Shown here piece after piece: positions 23,091 through 30,662 of a DNA stretch of 32,455 nucleotides. The stretch lies in NCBI GenBank assembly GCA_017432405.1, contig JAFRJF010000216.1, positions 1-32,455 of the forward strand. The letters are read 5' to 3'. The notes under the pieces are model-generated. The model worked only from the letters and a program-made list of their open reading frames with translations, was not told the DNA's origin and made no database searches. Within the stretch, counting starts at the first letter, position 1. The number at the start of each line of letters is the position of its first letter. The stretch comes from Clostridia bacterium. Lineage in GTDB: Bacteria; Bacillota_A; Clostridia; Christensenellales; Aristaeellaceae. The position numbers were made by a program, and so were the translations under genes.

Positions 23091-23146
23091 GGCGGCAGAT
23101 TGCCGCCGTTACAACTCACGCCCCGTAGCGGCGGCAACCTGCCGCC
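23091..23146. repeat. Palindromic GC-rich repeat inside the O-acylation operon
   Basis: Left arm 23091-23112 and right arm 23125-23146 are inverted copies with two mismatches. Each arm is itself a small hairpin: GGCGGCA-GAT-TGCCGCC and GGCGGCA-ACC-TGCCGCC. It fills the gap between the MBOAT and DHHW genes. It looks like a REP-type element; transcribed, it forms a cruciform-like RNA. Confidence 0.7.
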
Positions 23147-23192
23147 ACCGTCCCAGCACCCGCGAATCAATCCGTCAAAAGAGGTGTCCGGC

Positions 23193-24338
23193 ATGAAGAA
23201 GAAGCGCCTGTTTTTCCTGCGCGCCACGGCTGTCATGGTCCTGGCGCTGGTGGCGCTGCTGGACGTCGCCCTGCTGATTCACAGGGATCGGGCCACATCG
23301 CCGCTGGAGAACCGCAACCTCCAGCAGCGCCCGGCGCTGACGCTCCAGGGGCTGCTCTCCGGGCGCTTCGAAAGCCGCTTCGACAGCTATGTCAGCGACC
23401 AGTTCCCCCTGCGGGATCACTGGATCGCCCTGAAATCCACGCTGGACCGACTGGCAGGCCAAACGAAGTCGAACGGCGTATTCCTGGGCCGGGACGGCTA
23501 TCTGATCCAGGACTTCAAGGCCCCTTCGGAGGCCGACTACCGCCGAACAATGGATGCCCTGGTGGACTTCCTGGACCGCCACGACGACCTCGCCCAGTAC
23601 GTGCTGATCGCCCCCACGGCGGTAACGGTGCTGTCGGACGCGCTGCCGGCGCTTGCGGACGCAGGGGACGAGGTCGGCTATATCCACCGTCTGGCGGAGG
23701 ATCTCTCCGAGACCCCGGCGACCTTCATCGACCTGCGCCCCGCCTTTGCCGAGGCGAAGGCGAGCACCCAGCTGTACTACCGCACGGACCATCACTGGAC
23801 CAGCGACGGCGCACGGCTGGCCTACCTGGAGCTGGCGAGGGCGGCAAGCCTTCCCGGCGACACCGACGGCTTTGAGCGCCGCCTGCTCTCCAACCGCTTC
23901 CAGGGCACACTCAGCGCCGTCAGCGGGTTCCGCATGGACCAGAGCGAGGACCTGTGGGCGTACATCCCCGGCGACGGCGCGCCCCAGGCCGTGGTCACCT
24001 GGGTCAGCGAAAACCGGCGCAGCGCCTCGCTGTACCGGGAGGAATGCCTGGACACCCGGGACAAGTACGCCGTGTTCCTGGGGGGCAACTTCCCCCAGAT
24101 CCGCATCGAGACAACCGTGAACAACGGGCGCGTCCTGCTGATTTTGAAGGATTCCTACGCCAACTGCCTGATCCCGTTCCTGACGGCGGGCTATCAAAAG
24201 CTGGTGGTGGTCGATCCCCGCTACTTTACCGGCGACCTGGAGGTGCTGATGGAGGCCGAGGGCGTCAATGAGGTGCTGATCCTCTACAACGCCGAGACCC
24301 TGGCGGAGGACACGGCGCTGCGGGGGGATATTGAATAA
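23193..24338 (+). CDS. DHHW-family (AlgX/AlgJ-like) protein
   Basis: 381 residues from ATG 23193 (AGAGGTG seven bases before). One N-terminal membrane helix ('LRATAVMVLALVALLDVALL') serves as signal anchor. The family name motif is present: 'YYRTDHHWTSDGARLAY' (about residues 195-211). Other typical segments are 'SPLENRNLQQRPALTLQGLL', 'SYVSDQFPLRDHWIALKSTL', 'GRDGYLIQDF' and the late 'LLILKDSYANCLIPFLTAGY' with the Ser of the SGNH-like active site. DHHW proteins are thought to take the acyl group from the MBOAT partner and place it on a surface polymer. It is the last gene of the operon and is followed by a terminator. Confidence 0.9.
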   Translation: MKKKRLFFLRATAVMVLALVALLDVALLIHRDRATSPLENRNLQQRPALTLQGLLSGRFESRFDSYVSDQFPLRDHWIALKSTLDRLAGQTKSNGVFLGRDGYLIQDFKAPSEADYRRTMDALVDFLDRHDDLAQYVLIAPTAVTVLSDALPALADAGDEVGYIHRLAEDLSETPATFIDLRPAFAEAKASTQLYYRTDHHWTSDGARLAYLELARAASLPGDTDGFERRLLSNRFQGTLSAVSGFRMDQSEDLWAYIPGDGAPQAVVTWVSENRRSASLYREECLDTRDKYAVFLGGNFPQIRIETTVNNGRVLLILKDSYANCLIPFLTAGYQKLVVVDPRYFTGDLEVLMEAEGVNEVLILYNAETLAEDTALRGDIE

Positions 24339-24382
24339 AGCAACCGTGCCTTCCCTTCATAGGGAAAAGGCGCGGTTGCTTT
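24337..24382. terminator. Terminator between the DHHW and symporter genes
   Basis: AAAGCAACCG pairs with CGGTTGCTTT at the base of a long, slightly imperfect stem whose upper part is GCCTTCCCT/AGGGAAAAGGC with loop TCAT. It starts at the DHHW stop codon and ends 11 bases before the convergent symporter stop, so it can serve both. Confidence 0.85.
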
Positions 24383-24393
24383 GACGGGCCGGC

Positions 24394-25731
24394 TTACCGC
24401 CACTGGAACGTGGCCATGCCGTAGATGTAGATGAACAGTATGGCCGCGGGGACGAACCACTGAAACAGCGGCTTCATCCAGTGCCGGACCTTCATGCCCT
24501 TGCCGGCGTTGGCCTCGGCGATGAAGCGCTCCCAGCCCCAGCCAAATTTGTTGCAGCAGAACAGCGCGAACACCAGCGATCCCAGGGGCAGCACGTTGGT
24601 GCTGACGATGAAATCCCAGAAGTCCAGCCAGGCAGTGCCCTCGGCAAAGGGCTGGAACTTGAACACGCTGTAGCCCAGGGCCGTGGTCAGGGCCAGCAGG
24701 AAGATGCCGATGCCGCAGATCAGGCTGCCCTTGGGGCGGCTCCAGCCGGTCAGCTCGCGCACCATGGCGAGGATGTTTTCGCACACGGCCAGTACCGTGG
24801 ACATAGCCGCGAACACCATAAACAGGAAGAACAGCGTGCCCCACCAGCGGCCCCCGGCCATGTTCACGAACACGGTGGCCATGGTGTCGAACAGCAGGCT
24901 CGGGCCCCGGTTGACCTCCAGGCCGTAGGAGAAGCAGGCAGGGAACATGATCAGGCCCGCGATCAGCGCCACGAAGGTATCCAGCACGATGACGTGCACC
25001 GCCTCCCCCATCAGCGCGCGGGTCTTGTCGATGTAGCTGCCGAAGATGGCCATGCTGCCCATGCCGATGGAAAGCGTGAAGAATGCCTGGTTCATCGCGC
25101 CGACGATCACGCTGCCGTCGATCTTTTTGAAGTCGGGCACCAGGTAGAAGCTGACGCCGTCCTTCGCGCCGGGCAGGGTCAGGCTGTGGCCCGCCAGCAC
25201 CAGCAGCAGCACCAGCAGCGCCACCATCATGAACTTGGTCACCCGCTCAAGGCCGCCCTGCAGCCCGAAGCTGAGGATCAGAAAGGCCAGCGCCACCGTG
25301 ATCGCCATGAAGATCACGTTCACCGACGGGTTGGTGATCATCGGCACGAAGCCCAGGTCCTGCACCTGGCCGGTGGCGAAGCGGTAGAAGTAGTAGATGA
25401 TCCAGCCGGTGACCACGGTGTAAAAGGCCATCAGCGCGATGTTGCCGATCAGCGATACCGCCCCCATGAATCCCCATTTTCCCTTGGGCTTCTGCAGCTT
25501 CTGGAACAGGTACACCGGGCTGGTCTGCGCCGCGCGCCCCGCGGCGAACTCCATTACCATGACCGGCAGGCCCAGCAGCAGCAGACACAGTATGTACACC
25601 ACCACGAAGCCGCCGCCGCCAAACTGGCCGCACATCCAGGGGAACTTCCAAACATTGCCGCAACCGATGGCGCAGCCCGCCGACAGCATGATAAAGCCAA
25701 GCCGACTGCCCAGTCGCTCTCTCTTGTCCAT
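24394..25731 (-). CDS. NSS/SNF-family sodium-dependent transporter
   Basis: 445 residues; ATG 25731 follows AAGGAGAG, the in-frame upstream sequence is leader DNA. The first helix has the family signature 'GSRLGFIMLSAGCAIGCGNV' followed by 'WKFPWMCGQFGGGGFVVVY', containing the sodium and substrate contacts. About eleven membrane helices follow, as in the shorter bacterial NSS proteins, including 'AFFTLSIGMGSMAIFGSYID' (helix 6, unwound region) and 'FVALIAGLIMFPACFSYGL'. Bacterial members import amino acids with sodium. A long leader of about 155 bases carries a family B inverted-repeat element. Confidence 0.92.
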   Translation of the reverse strand: MDKRERLGSRLGFIMLSAGCAIGCGNVWKFPWMCGQFGGGGFVVVYILCLLLLGLPVMVMEFAAGRAAQTSPVYLFQKLQKPKGKWGFMGAVSLIGNIALMAFYTVVTGWIIYYFYRFATGQVQDLGFVPMITNPSVNVIFMAITVALAFLILSFGLQGGLERVTKFMMVALLVLLLVLAGHSLTLPGAKDGVSFYLVPDFKKIDGSVIVGAMNQAFFTLSIGMGSMAIFGSYIDKTRALMGEAVHVIVLDTFVALIAGLIMFPACFSYGLEVNRGPSLLFDTMATVFVNMAGGRWWGTLFFLFMVFAAMSTVLAVCENILAMVRELTGWSRPKGSLICGIGIFLLALTTALGYSVFKFQPFAEGTAWLDFWDFIVSTNVLPLGSLVFALFCCNKFGWGWERFIAEANAGKGMKVRHWMKPLFQWFVPAAILFIYIYGMATFQWR

Positions 25732-25787
25732 GATTTGGTCTCTCCTTCCAGTATTAAAGAACGAAGGTACCTGTTCATTCGTTATGT

Positions 25788-25868
25788 AACTTCTGATTTG
25801 TAGTGGGGATAACAAGGCAATAGGAATGGCTGGTAGCGCAACCAACACCCCGACAAATCAGAATTTAA
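25788..25868. repeat. Inverted-repeat element family B, copy 3
   Basis: Left arm AACTTCTGATTTGTAGTGGGG is too long to pair fully, but AACTTCTGATTTGT (25788-25801) plus GGGG pairs with CCCC and ACAAATCAGAATTT (25848-25866), with one mismatch. The interior is about 40 bp without coding potential. It lies in the transcribed leader of the symporter gene, between promoter and ribosome binding site. Confidence 0.72.
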
Positions 25869-25895
25869 ACCGAATGAATAGATACGAACGAAGCT

Positions 25896-25924
25896 ATTGT
25901 ACAACAAAAGTTGGAAACAATCAA
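25896..25924 (-). promoter_or_regulatory. Promoter of the NSS transporter gene
   Basis: On the minus strand TTGATT (25924-25919), 17-bp spacer ending TTG, TACAAT (25901-25896). The predicted start is about 155 bases before ATG 25731. Confidence 0.75.
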
Positions 25925-25943
25925 GTATGAATAAACAGGAGAA

Positions 25944-26024
25944 ATCATGCGTTAAACCGTGCCACCATGAATGAAAGCGGTCTAACGAGGCGGGAGATCG
26001 CTCCTACGAGACATGTCCACAGTA
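25944..26024 (+). repeat. Dispersed repeat family A, copy 2
   Basis: 81 bp sharing both ends with the copy at 2184-2289 (minus strand): ATCATGCGTTAAACCGTGCC and ACCATGAATGAA at one end, CTCCTACGAG and CCACAGTA at the other. The interior is shorter and lacks one of the two inner hairpins. It lies between the symporter promoter and the last gene of the glycosidase operon. No coding content. Confidence 0.7.
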
Positions 26025-26040
26025 GATACTACAGGGCTAT

Positions 26041-26268
26041 TCATTTTTTCTTCCGCGCCAGCCGCCTGCGCAGCCTGCGGCGCTGGTCGGCCAACCGCAC
26101 CGCGCTGGACGCGATCACCGTCATACAGACCACCAGCACAAAACACTTCACCGGCTCCTTCAAAAACAGATCCAGCCCCGGACGGATGCGGTCCACCAGC
26201 AGCAGGAGCAGCATCACCACGCAGAGTCCGGCGCTGAGCCCGGGAAGCAGCCTTCGAACCGTCTTCAT
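26041..26268 (-). CDS. Small membrane protein, 75 residues
   Basis: ATG 26268 follows AAGGAGG and overlaps the upstream stop (ATGA). Two membrane helices are visible: 'LLPGLSAGLCVVMLLLLLVD' and 'PVKCFVLVVCMTVIASSAVR', separated by the short loop 'RIRPGLDLFLKE'. The C-terminus is strongly basic ('RRRLRRRLARKKK'), so both ends are probably cytoplasmic. I do not recognise a family. Size and layout resemble the preceding gene, and the two may be a related pair or form one complex. It ends the operon that begins with the phosphodiester glycosidase. Confidence 0.7.
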   Translation of the reverse strand: MKTVRRLLPGLSAGLCVVMLLLLLVDRIRPGLDLFLKEPVKCFVLVVCMTVIASSAVRLADQRRRLRRRLARKKK

Positions 26269-26561
26269 GTGTCCGCCTCCTTGCCCTTCGCGGCGTGCCT
26301 GGGACGATGTGCTGTCGATGTCGGCGTCGCCGGGGCCGCAGCGGGAGTTTGCTCCGCCCTTGAAGCCTTGCGGCGCTTTGGCCCGGGCAGCAACAGGTCG
26401 CACAGCACCAGCGCGCACATCGCCAGCAGCAGGCCCTTCGTCAGACGGTTGTCAATAAAGTTCATCGCAGTGTTGACCCGGTCGATCAGGAAGAACACGA
26501 TGAACATGTTCGCGATCAGTATGGCCCCGTGGGGCAGCATCGCACGCATTTTCCTGAGCAT
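26265..26561 (-). CDS. Small membrane protein, 98 residues
   Basis: ATG 26561 is 12 bases after the glycosidase stop. Two membrane helices are visible: 'HGAILIANMFIVFFLIDRVN' and 'KGLLLAMCALVLCDLLLPG', with the loop 'TAMNFIDNRLT'. A basic, Pro/Ala/Thr-rich cytoplasmic tail of about 40 residues follows ('KRRKASRAEQTPAAAPATPT'). The arrangement parallels the next gene (two helices, basic end), which it overlaps by four bases. No family recognised. It is probably an accessory membrane subunit for the glycosidase or for a shared substrate. Confidence 0.72.
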   Translation of the reverse strand: MLRKMRAMLPHGAILIANMFIVFFLIDRVNTAMNFIDNRLTKGLLLAMCALVLCDLLLPGPKRRKASRAEQTPAAAPATPTSTAHRPRHAAKGKEADT

Positions 26562-26573
26562 GTCGCAGCCTCC

Positions 26574-27680
26574 TCACGTAACCTCGTCGACGACGATGAT
26601 GAAGTCGCTGGCGCTGCGCCCGCCGCCGGAGGGTCGGTTCACCAGCTTGTCGCCCTTGGCCAGAAGCGAGGTCTGCCCACCGTCCATGTTGTAAGCCGCG
26701 ACACAGCCCAGGCCCTCCATCACCTTGGACAGGCCGTCCAGCTTCACGCCCTTGGATTCCTCCAGCCGCCCGTCCACCACCACAAAGCAGTAGTGCCCCG
26801 GTTCGTAGTAGCCGAAGGCCGAGCGGGGATGGCGCTTCTTCATGTTGCTGTCGGCGTTGAATTCGGTCATGGCATGGCCCGCGTCGTCCAGCAGACGGGG
26901 GCCGAAGTGCCAGCACTGGTAAGCGCCGGCCTCCATGATGCGCTTCGCGTCGAACTGCTCGGGGGCAAGCGTCTCAAAGCTGCCGTCCCAGTAGAGCACG
27001 GCCACATCCCGTATGTTCTTCGCGTCGCGGTAGAGGGTGCCGTTGCGCGCCACCACGCCGAAATCCCGGGAGCCGTAATAGTCGCCGTTCATGGTGACCA
27101 CGCTGCCCGTGCGCCGGGCGACTTTGGTGATCCACTCCTTGTAGCCCCGGCCAAAGGTGTCCTCCGCCAGTGCCGTTTTCAGGCAGGATATATCGGCGAT
27201 GTAAATGTCCGCGTAGTACACCCGGGACATCAGCTCGTCGAAATAGCGCTTTTGAAAGGTAATGTTCAGGTTGGCGCTTTGGTAGGTGCTGTCGGTTTTG
27301 ATGACCTCGCCGTCGGTGAACTTATCCGCGTACTTGTTTCGAAAACTGCCGACGGGCTCGGGCGTGGGCTCGGACGTGACCTCCGGGGCCGCGTCCTCGT
27401 CGTCATCGCCTTCGGCCCGCACGGCCCCGGCGGTGGATCGGGGCGCCTCGGTCCGCTGTATGGAGGCCCGAGTGGATACGATGCCCGTGGCCTGCTGGGC
27501 GCTGGGGAGCACGTGGTGGGGCAGCGCGTAGAGCACCAGCGCCACGCCCAGGGCCAGCAGGTGGGCCACCGCAACCATCCACGCCGGCTTCGGCTGGCGG
27601 CGCAGCTGCGCCGTCAACCACCTTTCCCGCTGCTGGGGCTTCCCCTTCCCCTTCCCCTTGTCGCCGGCCATAGGCGCCAT
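26574..27680 (-). CDS. Membrane-anchored phosphodiester glycosidase (NAGPA/DUF2233 family)
   Basis: 368 residues. ATG 27680 has GGGAG nine bases before it; a TTG at 27722 and an ATG at 27671 are alternatives. A basic cytoplasmic tail ('GDKGKGKGKPQQRERW') precedes one membrane helix ('AWMVAVAHLLALGVALVLYA'), then an acidic linker. The domain from about residue 140 shows the family blocks: 'YYADIYIADISCLKTALAED', 'VTMNGDYYG', 'KKRHPRSAFGYYEPGHYCFV', 'YNMDGGQTSLL' and 'GGGRSASDFIIVVDE'. The human relative removes GlcNAc from phosphodiesters; bacterial members act on exopolysaccharide or wall-linked sugar phosphodiesters. It faces outward and is followed by two small membrane proteins in one operon. 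Confidence 0.88.
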   Translation of the reverse strand: MAPMAGDKGKGKGKPQQRERWLTAQLRRQPKPAWMVAVAHLLALGVALVLYALPHHVLPSAQQATGIVSTRASIQRTEAPRSTAGAVRAEGDDDEDAAPEVTSEPTPEPVGSFRNKYADKFTDGEVIKTDSTYQSANLNITFQKRYFDELMSRVYYADIYIADISCLKTALAEDTFGRGYKEWITKVARRTGSVVTMNGDYYGSRDFGVVARNGTLYRDAKNIRDVAVLYWDGSFETLAPEQFDAKRIMEAGAYQCWHFGPRLLDDAGHAMTEFNADSNMKKRHPRSAFGYYEPGHYCFVVVDGRLEESKGVKLDGLSKVMEGLGCVAAYNMDGGQTSLLAKGDKLVNRPSGGGRSASDFIIVVDEVT

Positions 27681-27734
27681 CCCCCGAATCTCCCGTATCG
27701 TCACGACACAACACAAGCGCAAAATATTGCATTC

Positions 27735-27763
27735 AGTTTATCACAGAGGGAAGAATCTGTCAA
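27735..27763 (-). promoter_or_regulatory. Promoter of the phosphodiester glycosidase operon
   Basis: On the minus strand TTGACA (27763-27758), 17-bp spacer ending TGTGA, TAAACT (27740-27735) with an extended TG. It lies about 55 bases before ATG 27680. Confidence 0.75.
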
Positions 27764-27784
27764 TCGCAAGTTCAATGATTGTTT

Positions 27785-27917
27785 TGGGACAAGGGGACGG
27801 TTCTCTTGTCCCACTTTCCAACCCTGAATTATCACCTGACTGGGACAAATGTCAAGGGGACGGTTCTCTTGACAACCTTTCAGCGCAAAAAGCTGTCAGC
27901 AGAACCGTCCCTTGACA
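27785..27917. repeat. Cluster of three short palindromic repeats
   Basis: Unit 1 (27785-27813) is TGGGACAAG-GGGACGGTTCT-CTTGTCCCA. Unit 2 (27850-27874) is TGTCAAG-GGGACGGTTCT-CTTGACA. Unit 3 (27900-27917) is an inverted half unit, CAGAACCGTCCCTTGACA. The core GGGACGGTTCT is constant, while the arms change from GGGACAAG to TGTCAAG with compensating changes on the other side. This stretch lies between the glycosidase promoter and the end of the decarboxylase gene. Confidence 0.8.
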
Positions 27918-27924
27918 ATGCACT

Positions 27925-29262
27925 CTAAACTCTACAAACTACCGCGCATTCCCGGATGCCATAGAAGCGCAGCCTTTCCATCACTTCCCCGTCGATGCGC
28001 TCGCCGCACACGGCGATGGGCACGCAGGGCGGACAGCTGAGGGCTGACTCGGCCAGCACACGGCCCTCGCACTGCGCCACAGGCAGCGTCTGCCTCGGTG
28101 CAAAAGTCGCCTCCCGGATGGACAGGACCCGCTCCGGGGCGCGGAAAGCCGGCGTCATATGAGTCAGCGGTCCCCGTTGTGGGATCGACAGCAGCGCCAC
28201 CTCCAGCCTGTGCATATCTTCTCCGGCGTTGGCCGGCGAGGGCATCAGCGTCAGGTAATCCGGATCGTGGAATTCGGCCCAGATGCCCTTTTCCGACAGC
28301 GCCGCCGCCAGGGTGTCGCCGGTATAGCCGTATTCCCCGGCGCAGAGCGTCAGCTTCATGGGCTCGTCGCCGGTCATGGCATAGCCATGGCGTATCAGCG
28401 CCGCCTTCAAAGCCGCGATCTCCGGCAGGAACGCCACCAGCCGGTCGGGCAGGGTCGAAAGATACGGGTTGCAGGCGTCCAGCGACTGCAATACCAGCCA
28501 GGAGGGGCTGGAGGAGCCGAACAGCGCCAGCGCCGCCTTGACCCATTGGGGGTCCATTCCCAGGCCAGCGCTGACGTGCAGGTAGGCCGCGCCGGTGAGG
28601 GTGGGCAGCGTCTTGTGGGCGGAATCGCAGCACAGGTCCGCGCCCAGGTCCATCGGATGCCAGGAGTGGCGCAGGAAGCGGAGGTAGGCCCCGTGGGCCC
28701 CGTCCACCAGCAGCAGGGCGTCATGCCGGTGGCAAACGTCGGCAATGGCGGCGATATCCGGGATGTGGCCCAGGTAATCCGGGCTGGTCAGGTACACGAC
28801 GCGGCAGCGCCCGCCCAGCCGGTCCAGGGCGGCCTCCACGTCCCGGGCGGTCACATTGCAGCTGTGATAGCCCGCGCCGGCGGAAGGATAGAGCCATTCC
28901 ACCCCAAAGCCCAGCAGCGCCGCTGCGCTGATAAAGGCCCGATGGGCGTTGCGCCCCGCCAGCACCGTCGCGTCCGCCACCCCGCCGGTGTGCTCCAGCG
29001 CCAGCAGCAGCATTGAGCGGATCGCCTGGGAGCTGCCCTCGGCGACGTAGAAGGTCGGCGCGCCGAACAGCGCCGAGGCGTTGGCCTCGCTTTCGGCGAT
29101 GATGCCATCGGCGGCATACAGCTCGCCCGCGCCGTCGATCTCGGTGATGTCCAGCGCCTCCACGCCCAGCGGCCCGACGCCCTTGTGCCCGGGCATGTGC
29201 AGCCGCACGGGGTTCCCTGCCGCGTAGGCGCGGACGAAGTCGCATATGGGCGTCGCAATCAT
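27925..29262 (-). CDS. Fold-type I PLP decarboxylase of the Orn/Lys/Arg family, coupled to the SCIFF maturase
   Basis: 445 residues; ATG 29262 overlaps the maturase stop in an ATGA arrangement. Motifs of the ornithine/lysine/arginine decarboxylase family are 'RLHMPGHKGVGPLGVEALDI' (residues 20-39), 'TSPDYLGHIPDIAAIADVCH', 'LLLVDGAHGAYLRF' (Asp187 binds the pyridine nitrogen) and Lys217 in 'CDSAHKTLPTLTG', which forms the PLP aldimine. The protein is shorter than the 700-residue inducible decarboxylases and resembles the roughly 450-500 residue YaaO/SpeA-like group. Its substrate is a basic amino acid by family (agmatine or cadaverine production), not provable here. Translational coupling to the maturase is a strong context signal, but may reflect only chromosomal conservation. 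Confidence 0.85.
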   Translation of the reverse strand: MIATPICDFVRAYAAGNPVRLHMPGHKGVGPLGVEALDITEIDGAGELYAADGIIAESEANASALFGAPTFYVAEGSSQAIRSMLLLALEHTGGVADATVLAGRNAHRAFISAAALLGFGVEWLYPSAGAGYHSCNVTARDVEAALDRLGGRCRVVYLTSPDYLGHIPDIAAIADVCHRHDALLLVDGAHGAYLRFLRHSWHPMDLGADLCCDSAHKTLPTLTGAAYLHVSAGLGMDPQWVKAALALFGSSSPSWLVLQSLDACNPYLSTLPDRLVAFLPEIAALKAALIRHGYAMTGDEPMKLTLCAGEYGYTGDTLAAALSEKGIWAEFHDPDYLTLMPSPANAGEDMHRLEVALLSIPQRGPLTHMTPAFRAPERVLSIREATFAPRQTLPVAQCEGRVLAESALSCPPCVPIAVCGERIDGEVMERLRFYGIRECAVVCRV

Positions 29263-30641
29263 GTCCCGTCTCCGAACTGCCGGTCGATCTCCACCATGAT
29301 GGCGCACTCCATGCGCTTTTTAAACAGCTCACAGCCGTATTCGTACACGCCGGTGACGCTGCCGGTGGCGTGCCAGGCGTTGGCGGCGCAGCCGCCGGAG
29401 CAGTACAGCCGCGCCCAGCAGTCCCGGCACTCCGGGCGGGCGTAGACATTGCAGGCGGCGAACTGGGCCTGCACGGAGTCGTTGGTGACCCCCTGCCAGA
29501 CGTCGCCCAGCTTAAAATCCGTCTCGCCGACGAACTGGTGGCAGGGATACAGGTCGCCCCAGGGGGTGACGGCCATGTACTCGGTGCCGCTGCCGCAGCC
29601 GGAGATGCGCTTGTAGACGCAGGGCCCGCCGGTCAGGTCGATCATGTAGTGGTAGAAGGTGAAGGGGCGGCCCTGGCGGCGGCGCTCGATCATCAGCCGG
29701 GCCAGGTCCTCGTACTGCCTGAGCACCACGGGCATATCCTCCACCGTCAGCGCGGCAGGGTCGCCCTCGGCGCAGACCACGGGCTCCATGCTCAGCTGGT
29801 CGAAGCCCAGATCCAGCATGCACTGTATGTCCTTCAAAAAGTCCGGGTTGGCATGGGTGAAGGTGCCCCGCATGTAGTAGCCCTTCCCGCCCCGCGCCTG
29901 CACGAACCGCTGGAACTTGGGAACGATCCGGTCCCAGCTGCCGTTTCCGGCGTAGTCCACCCGGCAGGCGTCGTGGATCGCCTTGCGCCCGTCCAGGCTC
30001 AGCACCACGTTGTGGCACTGGCGGTTGGCGAAGTCGATCACGTCGTCGTCCACCAGCATGCCGTTGGTGGTCAGCGTGAAGCGGAAGTTCTTCCCCTTCT
30101 CCTTTTCAATGGAGCGGGCGTAGGCCACTAGCCGCTTGACCACGTCGAAGTTCATCAGTGGCTCGCCGCCGAAGAAGTCCACCTCCAGGTTGCGACGGGT
30201 GCCGGAGTGCTCGATCAGGAAGTCCAGCGCACGCTGGCCCACCTCGTAGCTCATCACGGCCCGCTCGCCATGGTACTTGCCCTGGCTGGCAAAGCAGTAG
30301 GCGCAGTTCAGGTTGCAGGTGTGGGCCACGTGCAGGCACAGGGCCTTGACCACGCCGGAGGTGCGCTTCTTCAATTCGCCTGCCATCGGCTCGAACACGT
30401 CCGGGGCGAACAGCTTTCCCGCGTCCCTCAGGGCAGTCACCTGGTCCAGGCACTCCTGGAACTCAGCAGCGGGCACGTCGGGATACTTCTCCCCCACCCG
30501 CCGGAGGATTTCCGCCTTGTCGTCCGTTCCGCCGTCCATCAGGGCGATGATGACATAGGCCGCGTCGTCCACCACGTGCACCGAGCCGGAGCACACGTCC
30601 AGCACGATGTTGTAGCCGCCCAGCTTGTATTGATGTATCAT
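29259..30641 (-). CDS. scfB: SCIFF ranthipeptide maturase, SPASM radical SAM protein
   Basis: 460 residues, the usual length of ScfB/CteB. Residues 1-95 form the peptide-recognition (RRE-like) winged-helix region. The radical SAM cluster motif is CNLNCAYC (Cys109, Cys113, Cys116), followed by 'VDFFGGEPLMNFDVVKRLVA' (SAM-binding Gly-Gly-Glu). The C-terminal SPASM region shows 'CGSGTEYMAVTPWGDLYPCH' and then 'CNVYARPECRDCWARLYCSG' with 'GCAANAW', giving ligands for two auxiliary 4Fe-4S clusters. The enzyme makes a thioether between a cysteine sulfur and a side-chain carbon of a threonine in the SCIFF peptide. The precursor gene lies 70 bases upstream, with a 34-bp palindrome in between. Confidence 0.95.
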   Translation of the reverse strand: MIHQYKLGGYNIVLDVCSGSVHVVDDAAYVIIALMDGGTDDKAEILRRVGEKYPDVPAAEFQECLDQVTALRDAGKLFAPDVFEPMAGELKKRTSGVVKALCLHVAHTCNLNCAYCFASQGKYHGERAVMSYEVGQRALDFLIEHSGTRRNLEVDFFGGEPLMNFDVVKRLVAYARSIEKEKGKNFRFTLTTNGMLVDDDVIDFANRQCHNVVLSLDGRKAIHDACRVDYAGNGSWDRIVPKFQRFVQARGGKGYYMRGTFTHANPDFLKDIQCMLDLGFDQLSMEPVVCAEGDPAALTVEDMPVVLRQYEDLARLMIERRRQGRPFTFYHYMIDLTGGPCVYKRISGCGSGTEYMAVTPWGDLYPCHQFVGETDFKLGDVWQGVTNDSVQAQFAACNVYARPECRDCWARLYCSGGCAANAWHATGSVTGVYEYGCELFKKRMECAIMVEIDRQFGDGT

Positions 30642-30662
30642 ATATATCCATTCTCCCGCATG

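Noticed and set aside
24481..25803. A 440-codon plus-strand frame opposite the NSS transporter
   Set aside because: The translation is a Gln/His/Ala-rich shadow; the transporter signature lies on the minus strand.
27785..27917. A possible short CRISPR array
   Set aside because: The units are self-palindromic, differ in their arms and have irregular spacing, with one inverted unit; there are no constant repeats with unique spacers.
28159..29016. A 285-codon plus-strand frame opposite the decarboxylase
   Set aside because: It is a shadow frame; the PLP lysine motif and gene coupling support the minus strand.
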